The position numbers and the translations under genes are program-made. Below, piece by piece: positions 24,671 through 37,077 of a stretch of 64,000 bases of DNA (positions are counted from its first letter, which is position 1; each line of letters opens with the position of its first letter). The notes below the pieces were generated by a model. That model was not told the origin of the DNA, ran no database searches, and saw nothing but the letters and a program-made list of their open reading frames with translations. Origin of the DNA: Lindgomyces ingoldianus (taxonomy: Eukaryota > Ascomycota > Dothideomycetes > Pleosporales > Lindgomycetaceae); assembly GCF_010093535.1 (NCBI RefSeq), contig NW_022985207.1, positions 82,214 to 146,213 on the forward strand, read 5' to 3'.

Positions 24671-25202
24671 TAAGGGTGAGCACGGCAACATCGTGAGTCA
24701 GCAAGCTTGGCTACGGCGACTTCGGGGAAAAATTGGCCGCCAAGCCCGCTAGGCTGATTAACACGCAGGGGTTCAAGTTTAATAGCTATCACATCACAAA
24801 GCAACGGCAAGAACGCGCGCAAGGCCATCTGCGTTCCTCTTATTTGTCGGTGTTGTATGGCCGTATACATTCCTTTTTATTCAGCGTGCCCCTACCATTT
24901 CTCATCTTACCGTGGTCAGGACACGAAGGAAGCTTGCATGGATAGGCCTATACATATCTGGAGTAGAGGTCAGCATCAGCATTATTAACCTCATAGTCGA
25001 GTTCAGAAGGAATAGAAGGGTTAGAAATCGAAGTAGCAATGCTCTATTTTTCTGGGTTGTTTTGGTGATGGTGGAGTGCAGCGTTTATGGACTGTAGTTG
25101 AAACAAGGCCTATGTGTGAATACTCCGAATGCAAGGTTCCAAGCCGCCGCAGGGCTGAACGCCACGGGAATTAAATTATTAGAATTATTATGTAAGACAC
25201 GG

Positions 25203-25670
25203 GGCGTCGCTCGCTAAGCGCTGGGATCGGTAATCGCTTCCATCGGAAGTACGACCAAGGTGGCGGCCTTGCATGAATTTGTGCGCCACAGAAGCCACAA
25301 GGGTGACAACGATTTCCAGCATTATGGCAAGTCTCTAAGGCCCAGATAAAACCGCTAATAATTATTTTTGAGCGGTAAGAGTTTAGCAGCGGTGCTGTAG
25401 GGAAGCGATATAGTTGCGCTCTAAAAGCAGGGTCTCTACGAGTCAGGCGACAGCGACGATGCGAGACGTACTCTAAAGGTAGGGGGGAGGGGTCATGATT
25501 GTTCAGGTTTATACAGAATTATAGGAAATATCGACGTGAGTGTAGAGTTACGGTCTGATAAAGTCAAAGTACCCCTCATGTTTTCGGTACGGCGGGTTTT
25601 CCCTGACCCAGGGACAGACAGTTCTTAACGGAGCGAACTAGGAAACGCGGTGCCAGCAGGCAGCAATCGT
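25203..25670 (+). repeat. Diverged duplication, unit 2
   Basis: Partner of 24214-24670, with blocks TGCATGAATTTGTGCGCC, CTGTAGGGAAG, AGTCAAAGTACCCCTCA and GGCAGCAAT. Divergence includes transversions and indels, so it is not just RIP. Confidence 0.6.
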
Positions 25671-26230
25671 AACTTCAAATAAAACAATATACAGGTTCTG
25701 CCGAAATGCAAACGATTTTAGATGAGGTGGTGATATGATTTTGCATTTCGTTATGTCTACAGCATATATTATAGCCTCGTTTAATGTTTCGAGAGTGGTT
25801 AAAAGGAGTGTTTATGATCACGGCCCCGGTTACCTTAGCTCAAAACCGTTCGGCAAGGCATGGTGATAATTGTCAGCGGGATAAGTGTGAATGCAGCTAC
25901 CAGACTGTTGCAGGATTATTAACAGTAGGATTCGAAGAAGTGTCGCAAGGCCAAGCATCGATCGAGGAACCCGGGCCGACATAACGATCCCTAGTTCCGA
26001 AAGTGTAATGTCTGTCCAGGGACTCCGTCTTCGGGTTTAGCGCAGTCCCTGCGCTTATCCATATCAGGCATCGCTCCTTGCCCTCTCAACCCGCCGCTTT
26101 TGACGTCTATAAAATGCTTGCCCTCCCGTCGCCAGGCTTCCTCAGGGCTTCGAACGGGCCGTACTACGGTCCGTACAAAGTGAACCGTAACGGTCACGTG
26201 TTCAGTACGAACGTACCAAGTTCGTGAGCC

Positions 26231-26698
26231 GCACTGTACAGTTAATAATGCCCCAGGTACAGTACGTAGTACAGATTGTATTACCCTTTTAAGAAGTTTT
26301 TATAGCAATTCTAGAGGAGTAGAAGGACTCTAGTACGTAAGAGGTCTATAGGGAGAGCTTCTAAAGCTCTAATTAGCTAAAAGTTTTATAAAGGCGCTTA
26401 AATTTCTTTTTAAGGGGTTTAATCTATCTGTCTGCAGTCTGTTATCTTAAAAATGCCTATTATAGACTATTTTTTATTATAGAGTTATTTATCTATGTGT
26501 TTTACTACCTTATAGGCCTTATTTAGTTAATTAGATCTTTTTATTATTTATTTTACACAGTTTTATAGGCTGTAGAAGTTAAGAGCTGTCTACACTACAT
26601 CTTCTACTTTATTTAATAATAGTATACTATTTATAGCTAAAAATTAATTACAGTAGTTTTTAAAGAACTATAATTATAATACTAATATTAAGTTTATA
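26231..26698. other. RIP-mutated filler left of the Fot1-like element
   Basis: AT-rich, no ORF, family unknown. The GC switch lies near 26230-26290. It is interrupted at 26697-26698 by the TA target of the Fot1-like transposon and probably continues after 34237. Confidence 0.4.
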
Positions 26699-27169
26699 AC
26701 GTACTTTATAGGCAAGTTGCTTACACACCTAAGTTGCTTACTTTTGCTAAGACCCTACTACACTACTTTTTCTATACTAATGCATTTCTAACAACACTAC
26801 TTAAACATGTTAAAGAAATATTAGATATAGCTTATACTTTAAGCTTTTAAATAAAACACAACACTTTCTAAGCAACACGCTGCAGCTATCTATAAAGTCT
26901 TTTAAAAAAATAATAAGTAACTAATATACTAGACAACCTTTCTAAGCTAATTATACAGCTAACTTATAAAAGCTAGATAATAATAAAGAGCAGGTAATTA
27001 TTTAGAACATACTTAAGCTAGATGCATAAGAATTTCTCCTCTAGCTAGTAGCTATAGCTAATATAGCTAATTCTTTACGCGCTAAGCGTAATATAAGCTA
27101 TATTAGTATAAACTAGCTTAATATGTTTATTAAGTGTTACTTAGAGCTTAAAGTAAAGTTTAAGTATAA

Positions 27170-27487
27170 TGTCACGATTGTGCACGAGTAAGGTTATAGA
27201 GCTTCACAGAGGTCTAGTTTAATTACTATGTGAGGTATCATAGTAGGTACAAGACGTTGTGTGAGGAATAGGAAAGTTTAGAAGAAAATTAGCAATTAAA
27301 TACTTAGCTTAGAAGTCTAAGCGCTTTAAGTATAAATTAAGCCTATTCTAGGTTTAGTTAGTGTTAAAGTAGTTTATACTTAAGTTTATATCTGTGTTAT
27401 GTTGTGTTTATGTTAGACATGCACTAATAATACTCTAGTACATGTCTAATACAGTTATGTCTAGGATCTAGAGAGGATACTGTAACA
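27170..27487 (-). repeat. Gypsy-B LTR, left (3' LTR in coding sense)
   Basis: 318 bp, gapless match in length to 32517-32834. Starts TGTCACGATTGTG and ends GATACTGTAACA. Confidence 0.95.
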
Positions 27488-27499
27488 GTACCCCCCCCC

Positions 27500-30400
27500 T
27501 TATTAAGAAGAGAATCCTTTACATTAGTAGTTCTAGCATTAGGTTATCTTTGTTAGGGTACAGGTTTAGTTTAGATAGGTATTAGGCGTAGAATTAGGTT
27601 ACTGTAGAGTTCTTTTACAAGGCTTCTGCAGGTTCCTATAACAGTTTATTATATCTAGTCTATTTTATAAAGTATTTATAGATACGTTTCTTCTTGTTAA
27701 ACTAGATTTATTTAACATCTTCTACAACATATTCTAGTTTGTTATTTATAATAACAGGTTTAAGTAGCAGGTTTAGCTGTCTAGGTAGATAGTTAGATTT
27801 AGAGGCTGCTTAGCGCAGCAACAATACGTAGAACACAGGGTGTATCTTTATGCTGTTAGGTAGGATTAATTAGTAAGCATGTAATAAAACTATATAAGCT
27901 ACTATAAAGAGGCTAAAGCTCTTCTAATTAAGTTTCTTTAATTATTAGTTTATTTAGATATTTCTAGCGTCTAGCTAGACCTTCTTGCTAGCTGTATATG
28001 CAGGGGCAGAGGTTTAGAATTAGTTTGCGTACTCTTGTTAAAAAGCTTAAGCTTATGTAAGCTCTTTATAAATGTATTTAAATATATTTTAGATTTTGTT
28101 AATAAGTCTATTTACATCTATTACTTATATAGATTAATAAGTTAGTTAAGAGGTATTTAAAAGTAGTTTAAATCTTATTTAGAGGTAGTATCTATAGTTT
28201 ACTAAAAATAAGAATACTTATGTTAATTTAGATGTTATGTTATTAGCTTTAAACTATGCTATAGCTAACTATTTTACCTAGTTGTCCTACTAGTAGTTTG
28301 TGTACACTTATAGAACTTATTTTATTACAGTATTTACATTCTTAGTCTAGCTGTTAGTCTCTAGGTAAAAAGCTATAGATAAATAAAAAATAATTTAGAG
28401 CTATTTATAGAGTTTATCCTAGAAAGCTAAAACAAACTGCGTACCTCTGTCTAATATAATTATGTTAAGTAGGCTATAGTAAACTTATACATATTAGTAG
28501 AATAACTAGGCTATATTAGGGGCAGTTATAAAGGAACATAGTATTAAGTGTTAATACTTAGTTAAGCAATTAATAACTACTATAATATTTATATACCTTT
28601 TAGATAAAAGTAGGTCTATAATAAAATTAATTAATATGTCTTTTTAAGCTTGTTTAGAGATTAGGAGCAGTTTAAGCAGGCTATTATACCTTTTTTAAAA
28701 GGCTTTTACTTTACAGCAAGTATAGCAACATAATACATATTAGCGTACAGTATAGAACATGCAGGGCTAGTAGTACTCTCTCTATAGTAGGTTAAGAGTC
28801 TTTTCTCTGCCTAGGTGTCCTCTAATAAGTAAGTTATGTATAATTTAAAGTAGTTTAATTCTTAGTTTATTAGAATTAAAGATTATAAGTTAGTTATAGT
28901 AATACAGCTTACTATTTTAGTTTTTATAGTTAGCTAGTGTTACCTTCTTTAACTAACTAGTGCTATTTTAGAGTAGGTCTAAGGTTTCTTAAATAAATTT
29001 ATTATTTAAATACTTATTAGTAATAATTTAATTAATTATTTAATCTATTTTATTTAAGTTAAGGTCTAAAAATAGCTTAGGTTAGAGTAAAGTTTAGTGT
29101 TAAGCCTTTTATACTTCTTTCTAAGCAGGGATGTCTTAGAATTACTTTATAAGGGCATCTAGTTTCCCTCTATCTTAACTAGGATAATAAGTAATCTTAA
29201 AATTAAAATAGAATAGATATTTAGACTAATAGGCTTATTAGTAGCTAAGTTGTTTTATAGTTATAAAGTACTATAAGTTCTTATAGTTAGATAAAACCTG
29301 TATTAGATGCGCTGCACTTTCTAGTTTAGGTTGCTATTATTTAAAGTAGTGTACTATAGCAAGTAATTTTTTATTATAGATCTTATAATTACTTTCTATA
29401 AAGCTTATTCTTTTTAAAAAGTATGTAATAGGCCTAATAGTCCTGTCTAGCTTAGTCTAGAAGAAAACTCCTGCTACTATGTAGTCTAAGGCATTAGCTT
29501 CTACAAGTATTAGTAGTTTAAAGTTAAAGTAGTAAAGTATTAAAGCTTTAGTAAAAGCTTTCTTTAGCTAGTTAAAGAACTATAAGTAATTTAAGTTAAA
29601 GTTAAATTAAATCCTTTTCTTAGTAAGTGTAATTATAGGGCTTACTAGCTATAAAAAGTTATTAATAAATTATTAGTAAAAGTTAGTAAATCTTATAAAG
29701 GCTTAAACATCTTTTATGTCTTTTAAGTATTACTAATCTAGCACAGTCTAAACTTTAATAGAGTTTATTTAAATGCTATTTATAAAGATTACATATCCTA
29801 AATATATAACTTTTAATTAGTAAAACTTGCATTTATCTATGTTAAGTTATAGACCTGCTTCTTCTATAGCCTTTAGCACTAAGCGTACATGCTATTTATG
29901 CTCTAAAAGGCTATTACTATAAATTAGAATATTATTAATATACATAGTGCAGAACATGTTTAGGTAGAGTTAGAGTAAGTTATTTATAAAATGTTAAAAA
30001 GTACTAGGCGTGTTAGCTAAGCTAAAGGGCATTACTAAGTACTTAAATAGTTTATATTAGGTCTAAAACACTGTTAGCTACTTATTACCTTTTACTATCT
30101 TTAGCTTATTAAAAGTAGTAATAATATCTAACTTTATAAAATACTTTACTTTACTTAGTTAGCTTAGAGTTTCCTGTAAAAAAGAAATTAAGTATTAGTT
30201 TTTAATAGTAATAGCATTTAGTCTTTAGTAGTTAACGCAGAATTAAAGCCTACCTCTAGGTTTCTTTATAAATAGTATAAGTAACACTACTAGTAAAGAG
30301 CTAGCTTAAATAAACTTTTTTTTTAGGTTTTTATTAAAGTATTTTTAGAGCACTTTTAATTTATTTAGCAACATCTTATATAATAGCCTATAACTAGGTT

Positions 30401-32500
30401 GTTTACTAGGCTTAAAAGTTATCTAGTAATTATACAGATGTTGTATTAAAAGCTTATTAGACTTATCTTAGAAGAAAACATATAACAGGTTATAGTAGTC
30501 TTAAAGGACTATTATCTTTAGGTTAGTGTGTTTTTAGAGAGCTAAAGCTTAGTCTATATTAGAAATTATAACTGTGTAGATTTTATAATCTAGTTATTAA
30601 GCTAGAGTTATAAATAAAGTAGGTCTTATATAGCAAATGTCTATCTGCTGTTTAAGTCCTAGTTTATGTTTAAATTAGGTAGGTAAAGGTTTCTTAAAAG
30701 CTTTCTTTTCTTTAAGTTTAAGTAGTTGTTAAATTATTTTATATAGCCTATCTTAGTAAAAGGCTTAGCTTATTAGCCTTACTTAGGTAGTTCTTCTCTA
30801 GGTTATTAAAGAGTAGGTCTAAAGACCTTCTATATTAAGTGCTATTTAGATGTTGTTTAGGTGTAAGCATAAGTATATATTTTAGCATTAAAAAGAGTTA
30901 AAGTTTAGAACTTACTTTTAGTAATTAAAGGCAACTTTATGCTAATATAGCTATAGTTGTTTTAGAATTAGGTTATAACATTCTGTGTTTATTACATAGA
31001 GTTTAATCTACTCCTTATAGTGTTAGTAGGTAATTGTAATAGTTATAGTATAAAAGATAAAACCTTTTTTAAGTTATTTTTTATTAAATCTAGTTAAGTA
31101 AATTATTTAAGTAAGTAGTGTTAATTAAAGATTTAGTTTACGCGCTAGTTCTTTATTAATGTAACCTATACTATTTACTTCTAAGTTAATAAAAGCCTAT
31201 ATTAAGGCTAATATAGTTCTTTATTATAAATATATAAAAATATTAACTTAGTACTTTTAGTTATTAGTAGGGGACTTAGCCTATAAGTTAGTAAAGATCT
31301 AGTGTTAAATTAGTCCTAGGGGGCAACTTAGCCCTAGGACAAGCCTTTTTACAGGCTTCTACTGCTATAGCTGCAGCTATGTTAAGAGTAGTAAGAGGGA
31401 TTAAAGCTTAAAGATAAGTTAAAGCCCTTATAAAAATAAAATTAAAATAGTAAAAATTTTTAATAAGTGCTAGCAGCACTACTTGCGCAGACTTAAAGAA
31501 AAAAAATAAAGTAGTTTTAGAAGATATAACTATGCTTACTGCACTTAAAGCATTAACTTTTTTTTTTATAATTTTTACGCTTTCTAAAACTAACTAGAGC
31601 ATAATTTAAATTAATTTTTATTATGTTAAGGTCTTTATTTGCAACTGCGCTAGTTTAGAGGCGTATTAAAGCTTATATAAGGAGGAACCTTATATTATTA
31701 TTATAGGTAGTAATTAGGTTTGTATACATGTTAAGGTTATTTAGAAGAGGTTCTCCTACTATAGCGCGTTGCAGTTTAGTTAAGAAGGAGTTACATAAAG
31801 CTATAATTAGACCTATTTTATTTAGGCTTATATTAAATGTAAGTTAGTAAAACTTAGTAAAGTATAAAGTAAAGCTTTTTTTTCTTTATTATAAAGTGTT
31901 TAGGTAACTTAAGGCTGTTAACTTTTTATTTAGGTCTTTATAAGTTACTTATAAGAACGCTATAAATTAATCTAGGTTAATAATATTTTTATTTATTAGT
32001 AAGTTAATTAAAGCTGTTATATTACAGTTAAGTTAAAAGTAAGCATATAGTAACTAAAAGTGTTTAGAAGGGAATTAGTCTACATTTTTTTTAAGTTTAT
32101 ATTAGAGCTTATATAAGAAGAAAGGTAGGTCTTTCTGTTTTTTATTAAACAGCAGGGGATTAAGAAGTTAGTTAGATTTTATTACTAAATTAGAGAGGTT
32201 ACAGGTTGTAGGCAGTGTTAGATAGGAGGGAGTTAAGCTATCTCTAGACTTCTAGGTAGGCTTTAAGGCTAGTAAGTTCTTAGTTCCTACTACTATAACA
32301 GAAGTTAAGGCAGAAATAGACTGCTTAACAACGCAAAGCTGTTCTTTAAAGTCCTTTTAAAAAGCTTTTAAGTTTGCAATGTAGCAGCTTTCTTATAAAG
32401 CAAGTGCTTTTTAAAAGGCTTCTTAGCTTACTCTAATAGCTTAAAGTTGTGCAAGTACTAAGCTTATTAGATTAAATTTAAAGGCTATTCTTAGCTAGAG
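27500..32500 (-). pseudogene. Gypsy-B gag-pol relic
   Basis: Minus-strand polyprotein in the usual Ty3/Gypsy order, gag, protease, RT, RNase H and integrase, read from high to low coordinates. The RT active site (29919-29942) has Asp-Asp changed to Asn-Asn. The integrase DRG motif near 28440 keeps its Asp. Stops occur in every frame. I could not identify a chromodomain, and gag and protease are not resolvable by eye. Confidence 0.8.
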
Positions 32501-32516
32501 TTTTAACACAACATAA

Positions 32517-32834
32517 TGTTATAATTATGCATAAGTAAGGTTATAGAGCTTTATAGAGGTCTAGTTTAATTACTATGTAAGGTATTATAGTAAGTATAAG
32601 ACGTTGTGTAAGAAACAGAAAGGTTTAGAAAAAAATTAGTAATTAAATACTTAGCTTAAATGTCTAAGCGCTTTAGGTATAAATTAAGCCTGTTTTAAGT
32701 TTAGTTAGTGTTAAAGCAGTTTATGCTTAAGTTTATGTCTGTGTTGTGTTGTGTTTGTGTTAGACGTGCACTAATAATACTCTAGTACGCGTCTAATACA
32801 GTTATGTCTGGGATCTAGGGAGGATACCGTGACA
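32517..32834 (-). repeat. Gypsy-B LTR, right (5' LTR in coding sense)
   Basis: 318 bp. Starts TGTTATAATTATGC and ends GATACCGTGACA. Its right end is less mutated than the left LTR, e.g. GGGATCTAGGGAGGATACCG. Confidence 0.95.
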
Positions 32835-34235
32835 TATAACTATAACTATAAAAAAGCCTTTTATAAAAATTCTATAGTAATTTAAAGCTAGTTTAACCTT
32901 ATAAAGAATATTAAAGCTAAGTATAGCATTTAGAATAATAACATGTACAACTTTAACAAAATAAGGTTTATAATAGGCTAGATATCTACTAGAGCAGTTG
33001 TTACAAGTTTAGAGAGATAAGGACAGCTAAAAGCAGTTTAGCTAGGTAACTAAGAGTAGACAACAGCTATCTAGGGCATTAATGCTAAAAAGTAGGCTAT
33101 TTTACTTTTTATTATTTTTTAAAGTAGTAACTACTTTTTAAACTAGTACAAGAAGAAAAATCTACTTTAAAATTAGGTTATTATAATCTCTAAGCGCAGC
33201 TAGACTACTAATTAGCTTAGTTTAGACTAGTTAAAGCACTTTAATGCGCATATAAAGAAGTGTACTATTAGCAGCTACTATCTACTAGTTATTAATAGCT
33301 ATAAAAGCTATAACTTACTTTATTTTTAGTAATACTATAAGAATAATAAAATTATTACTATTTATATACTTTTTTACTTATTACACTTTTTATAGCTACT
33401 TAATATAGGTTGTTTTACTTTTTTAAAGAAGGTGTATAAGCGCTAAGCTAAAAACCTTATACATAACTAGATTACTTATATTATAAAAATAAAGTTTCTA
33501 CTATGCTTTAAAGCAGCTTATAATGCTATAATTACTTTTAGTAATATTTAAGAAAAGTTCTAAGGCGCTAGATTAGTTCTTTTTAACTTATAATAGGTTA
33601 TAATAGGCCTTAATGTAAAGTTATGCACTTTATTACTACTACTACTTATATATAATAAGCTCTAGTAGTTATAAACCCTAAGCAATACTCTAGAACTTAA
33701 GTTATAATTAATGCTTATAAAAATAAAAATATAGAAGTATATAAATAGTTTACTAACTTCTATAGTTAAAGTGTTTAAAAAGGTTTTAAAAAGGGTAGTA
33801 ATAATTATGCATAAGCTAGTGTTAGCATAATAGAAAATTACTAAGCTTTAAGCAGCTAATAAAGCTGCCACACAACATAAATTACATAAAAAAAAGTAAA
33901 TTAAAGTAAAAAAAACCTTAATAATTTAAGAAAGCCTACACTTAATAGCTTTAAAGAAGTTTAGAGCGCGCAGTAATAGGAAGAAGGCAAAGAAGTAGGT
34001 GTAAGCTAAAGTAGGTAAGCTATCCTAAAGGCGCTGTAGACAGTGCAATTAGACTAGGCATAACGCGCAAATGTGTAAGCAAGAAGTAAAAGTAGTATCT
34101 AAATAATATTCTAGGCTGTACTATACTATATAGTGCTAGAGCAGGTTGTTATAGGCCATAATAGAGTTTGTTAGGGTGGGGTCTTGGCAAAAGTGAGCGA
34201 CTCGGGTGTGTGAGCAACTCGCCCATGAAGTACGT

Positions 34236-34749
34236 TAGCGTAGATATAACACTTTTAAAAAAGTAAAGTAGAGTAATTTACTTTTAGCTTTACTATTAGT
34301 GTTATAAGCAAAGCTTTTAAAGCGCTGTAAAAGTAGTAAATAGCTATAACTATATTATTTAGCACTTACTAAAAAGTATAAAGTTAATATTAATAAGAAG
34401 CTCTTACTTAATAGTATATAGCTACTACAGCACTTATAGGAGGCAGCTAGAGGAGTAGCAGGCTTATTACAGAGGTCATCTTATACACTATAGCAGAAGA
34501 GTTCTCTACGCAGTGCCTTAGTTAACTAAGTTATAGTGTAGGATTAGTTATTTAAAAAGGCTATTTTATTAAAGACTTATAGTTTTATTAGCTAAAATTA
34601 TATAAATTTATTTACTACTTTACTACTTTACTATATTTTACTACTACACTTTTTAAGAATATCTACGCTGCACTTATATTATACAAAAAAAAAAGATTTA
34701 CATAATACTAATTACTATACTATTAAAAATTATGCTAAGTATAGATATA
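34236..34749. other. RIP-mutated filler
   Basis: AT-rich. A plus-sense read-through (about 34430-34600) gives a protein-like stretch containing RSSRLITEVILYTIAEEF, of unknown family. It ends with ATATA (34745-34749), the target duplication of the solo LTR. Confidence 0.4.
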
Positions 34750-35085
34750 TGTTAGATTGAAGCACTGTTTCTAGGCTTCCTGAGATGAATGATGGGTTTT
34801 AGATATGATGTATGGGATGATGATTGATTGTATTAATTGATCAATTTTTTCCTTCGCCTGCTCTGCTCGTGTTGCCCGGCCTTTGTTTTTCCGGTCCGAG
34901 TCCCTCGCGTACTAGCCCTATGCGCGACCAGCTTGCAACATGCTGCAATTTGTTGCAAAATATTGCAAAATGCTGCAACATGCTGCAATTTGCAGCAACA
35001 TACTGTTTGAGCTTATTGCTTGTACTATGTAGCAGCTTTCGTCCAGCGTTCCTCCTGTCTTGACAGTAGGTGCGCATATCTGACA
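34750..35085 (-). mobile_element. Copia-A solo LTR (336 bp)
   Basis: Reverse-complement copy of the Copia-A LTR, with ends TGTTAGATTG and ATCTGACA. A perfect 5-bp duplication ATATA flanks it (34745-34749 and 35086-35090), which shows it arose by recombination between LTRs after a normal integration. It is 45 bp longer than the 18185 copy because its TTGCA minisatellite has more units. Confidence 0.95.
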
Positions 35086-35467
35086 ATATATAGTGTTCTT
35101 AAAACTACCTTTCTTTCTTTATAGTAGTAGCTTACTTTGTTAGTATGCGTGTATAGGCTACTATTATAAGAACTTTATACCTAACAATAGCTAAATGCCT
35201 TACACACTTAGTAAGACCTTTTAATTAGCTTTAAAAACTTATATAGTAACTATACTAGTAGTATGTAAGCCTCTAAGATAGCTACTATTATTAATAAGTA
35301 TAATATTATATTAAAATTTAGCTGCTTTATTAAAGATAATATGTTAAATAATAATAATAAGCTTATTTAAAGCCTTAATAAAAAGCCTAACCTACTATAT
35401 AAGCTTAATAAATAGCACTAAATCTACTACGCAGCTTATATAATCTAGGTAGTTATTAAAGCTATTA
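35086..35467. other. RIP-mutated filler
   Basis: AT-rich sequence between the solo LTR and element copy 3. No ORF or recognisable motif. Confidence 0.4.
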
Positions 35468-36599
35468 ACGTACCTAACGGGTTGGCCGGCCACACGGGTT
35501 GGCCGGCCACTTTTGCTAAGCCCCCACTAACCTCTACCTATCTACATAATGCCTTAACAACAACACTAGATTAAATCTTCTAAAGAACGTTAGATATAGC
35601 TTGCTCTTTAGGCTTTTAAACAAGACTTAAAACTCTTCTTACAACGCGCTGCAGCTATCTATAATATCTCTTACACAACACTAAGCAATTAACGCGCTAG
35701 ACAGCCTTTACAAGCAGAATGCTAGCCTAAATTAAGGAATCTAACTAAGCTTAAAAAGGAGGTAGTTGTTAAGTACATACTTAAGCTTATTACGCGCAGA
35801 TTTCCCTCTAGGCTTACAGCTGTAGCTAATATAGCTAATTCCTTGCCCGCAGAGCGTAATCTAGGCTAGGTTAGCTTAAACTAGACTAGTATGTGGGTTA
35901 AGCACTGCTCTAAGTTTATAATAAAGTTTAATTACAAGTATAATTATAAGAGAGCGCTCTATAAGGATCTAGAGGTTATCTAGGGCTAGTTTCGCCTAGT
36001 AGCTAACATAAAAGCTAAGTACAGTATCTAGAATAAAGACAGGTATAACTTTAACAAGTTAGGCTTTATAATAGGCTAGATATTAACTAAAGTAGTTGTT
36101 ACAGCTTTAGAGAGACAAGGACAGCTAAAGGCAATATAGTAAGGTAAAAGGGAGTAGATAATAGTTATCTAGGGCATTAACGCAACAGGGTGGGCTATAA
36201 GATTATAAAGCTTTAAGCAGTAAATAAAGCTGCTACGCAATGTAGATTGCATAAAAGAAAGCAAATTTAGGCAAAAAGGACCTTAATAGTTAAGGATAGG
36301 GCTTGTCTAACTGCTCTAAAGGAGTTTAGAGCGCGTAGTAATAGGAAGAAGCTAAAGACGCAGGTGCACACTAAAGAAGGTAAGCTAAGTTAAAGGCAAT
36401 GCAGGCAGTGCAATTAGACTAGGCATAACTTGTGTACGTGTAAGCAAGTAGCAGAAGTAGACTCTAAATAATATCTTATGTTGTATTACTCTATACAGGG
36501 CTAAAGTAGGCTGTTTTGCGAGAGAATAGGGTGGTTTTAGTAGGGGCTTGGCAAAAGTGGCCGGCCAACCCGTGTGGCCGGCCAACCCGTTAGGTACGT
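35468..36599 (+). mobile_element. Pogo-derived non-autonomous element, copy 3 (1132 bp), least mutated
   Basis: TA flanks (35466-35467 and 36600-36601). The TIR is ACGTACCTAACGGGTTGGCC followed by a second GGGTTGGCCGGCCAC block, and the right end mirrors it. Plus-sense remnant of a pogo transposase: N-terminal region, NFNKLGF, GQLKAI and a TVI-GINATG stretch, then a deletion to a C-terminal Cys-containing tail (CRQC...C, about 36400-36450). It can move only if a full-length relative supplies transposase. Confidence 0.9.
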
Positions 36600-37077
36600 T
36601 ATATATAGTAACAGTGTTATAAAATTTAAGTAGAAGCTTACTAACGCTGCTTTATATAATTAATATAAGCTATATAAAAAGCATAGAGTTGTTAGATATC
36701 TCTATAACTTTATAAACAGTGTGCTAGCATTATATAAGTATATAACGCTTTTTAAGACTCTTTAAATTAATATTATAAAAAAGAACCTAATTTAGTAGTT
36801 TTCTATACTTAATTTAGTGCATAATAGTAAAGTACACTAGCACTTAGTTTACTTTATGCTATTACACTATTATAAGCTTAGAGAGGTTATTAGTTACTTT
36901 TAATAATAATAAAAAAGCTTTTTTAATGCTAATAAAAAGACTTAATAAGCTAGCTTTTATACTTTAGTAGATTTTATTACTAAAAATAATTAGAATAAAA
37001 TTAAGCACTTTAAAGACTTTTTAAAAAAGGTTTATTAAATAATAAAAAAACTTAAGAGCTAAAGCTTAGTTAGCTTA
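36600..37077. other. RIP-mutated filler
   Basis: AT-rich, family unknown. It resumes after the TRIM at 37508. Its last bases, GCTTA (37073-37077), are the target duplication of the TRIM. Confidence 0.4.

Larger units (their letters stand above)
23991..26230. other. GC-normal patch without a recognisable gene
   Basis: Base composition is ordinary and lacks RIP. Several ORFs of 60-87 codons occur on both strands, but none has a recognisable domain, signal peptide or convincing splice structure. One example is 24912-25097, a Trp/Val-rich 61-residue frame. The main structure is a pair of colinear diverged repeats (24214-24670 and 25203-25670). It could be old intergenic DNA, decayed pseudogenes or non-coding RNA. 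Confidence 0.5.
27170..32834 (-). mobile_element. Gypsy-B, complete LTR retrotransposon (dead)
   Basis: Two 318-bp LTRs (27170-27487 and 32517-32834) bound the element, with the target duplication TATAA at 27165-27169 and 32835-32839. Coding sense is minus. A run of C at 27491-27499 is the minus-strand polypurine tract next to its 3' LTR. Minus-strand motifs are DRGTQFVLAF (integrase, about 28423-28455) and YINNILIY (RT active site, canonical YIDDILIY) at 29919-29942. Gag should lie at about 31-32.4 kb. It is nested in the Fot1-like transposon and therefore inserted later. Confidence 0.95.
26760..34150 (+). pseudogene. Fot1/pogo (DDE_1) transposase relic
   Basis: Cut-and-paste transposase of the Tc1/mariner superfamily, pogo group. 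Right of Gypsy-B, three catalytic-site motifs are readable in plus sense: YNFNKIRF (canonical YNFDETGF, residue codon 32955-32957), LVINSYKSHNS (canonical IDGHxSH, 33294-33296) and LNIGCF (canonical LDVGCF, 33402-33404). All three catalytic Asp codons have become AAC or AAT. Further on come YITKIKFLLCFKAAYNA and a C-terminal region with a CRQC...C pattern near 34030-34085. The N-terminal DNA-binding part lies left of the insertion. Many stops; inactive. Confidence 0.85.
26699..34235 (+). mobile_element. Full-length Fot1/pogo transposon split by Gypsy-B
   Basis: TIRs ACGTACTTTATAGGCAAGTT (left) and ...GCCCATGAAGTACGT (right), with TA at 26697-26698 and 34236-34237. Removing Gypsy-B (27170-32834) and its 5-bp duplication leaves about 1867 bp, a normal size for a Fot1-type element. 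The left 470 bp are the same sequence that forms each arm of the foldback element. Confidence 0.9.

Noticed and set aside
23991..26230. tRNA, rRNA or conserved gene in the GC-normal patch
   Set aside because: No cloverleaf, rRNA motif or domain could be seen. Short frames on both strands are of the size expected by chance at this GC content.
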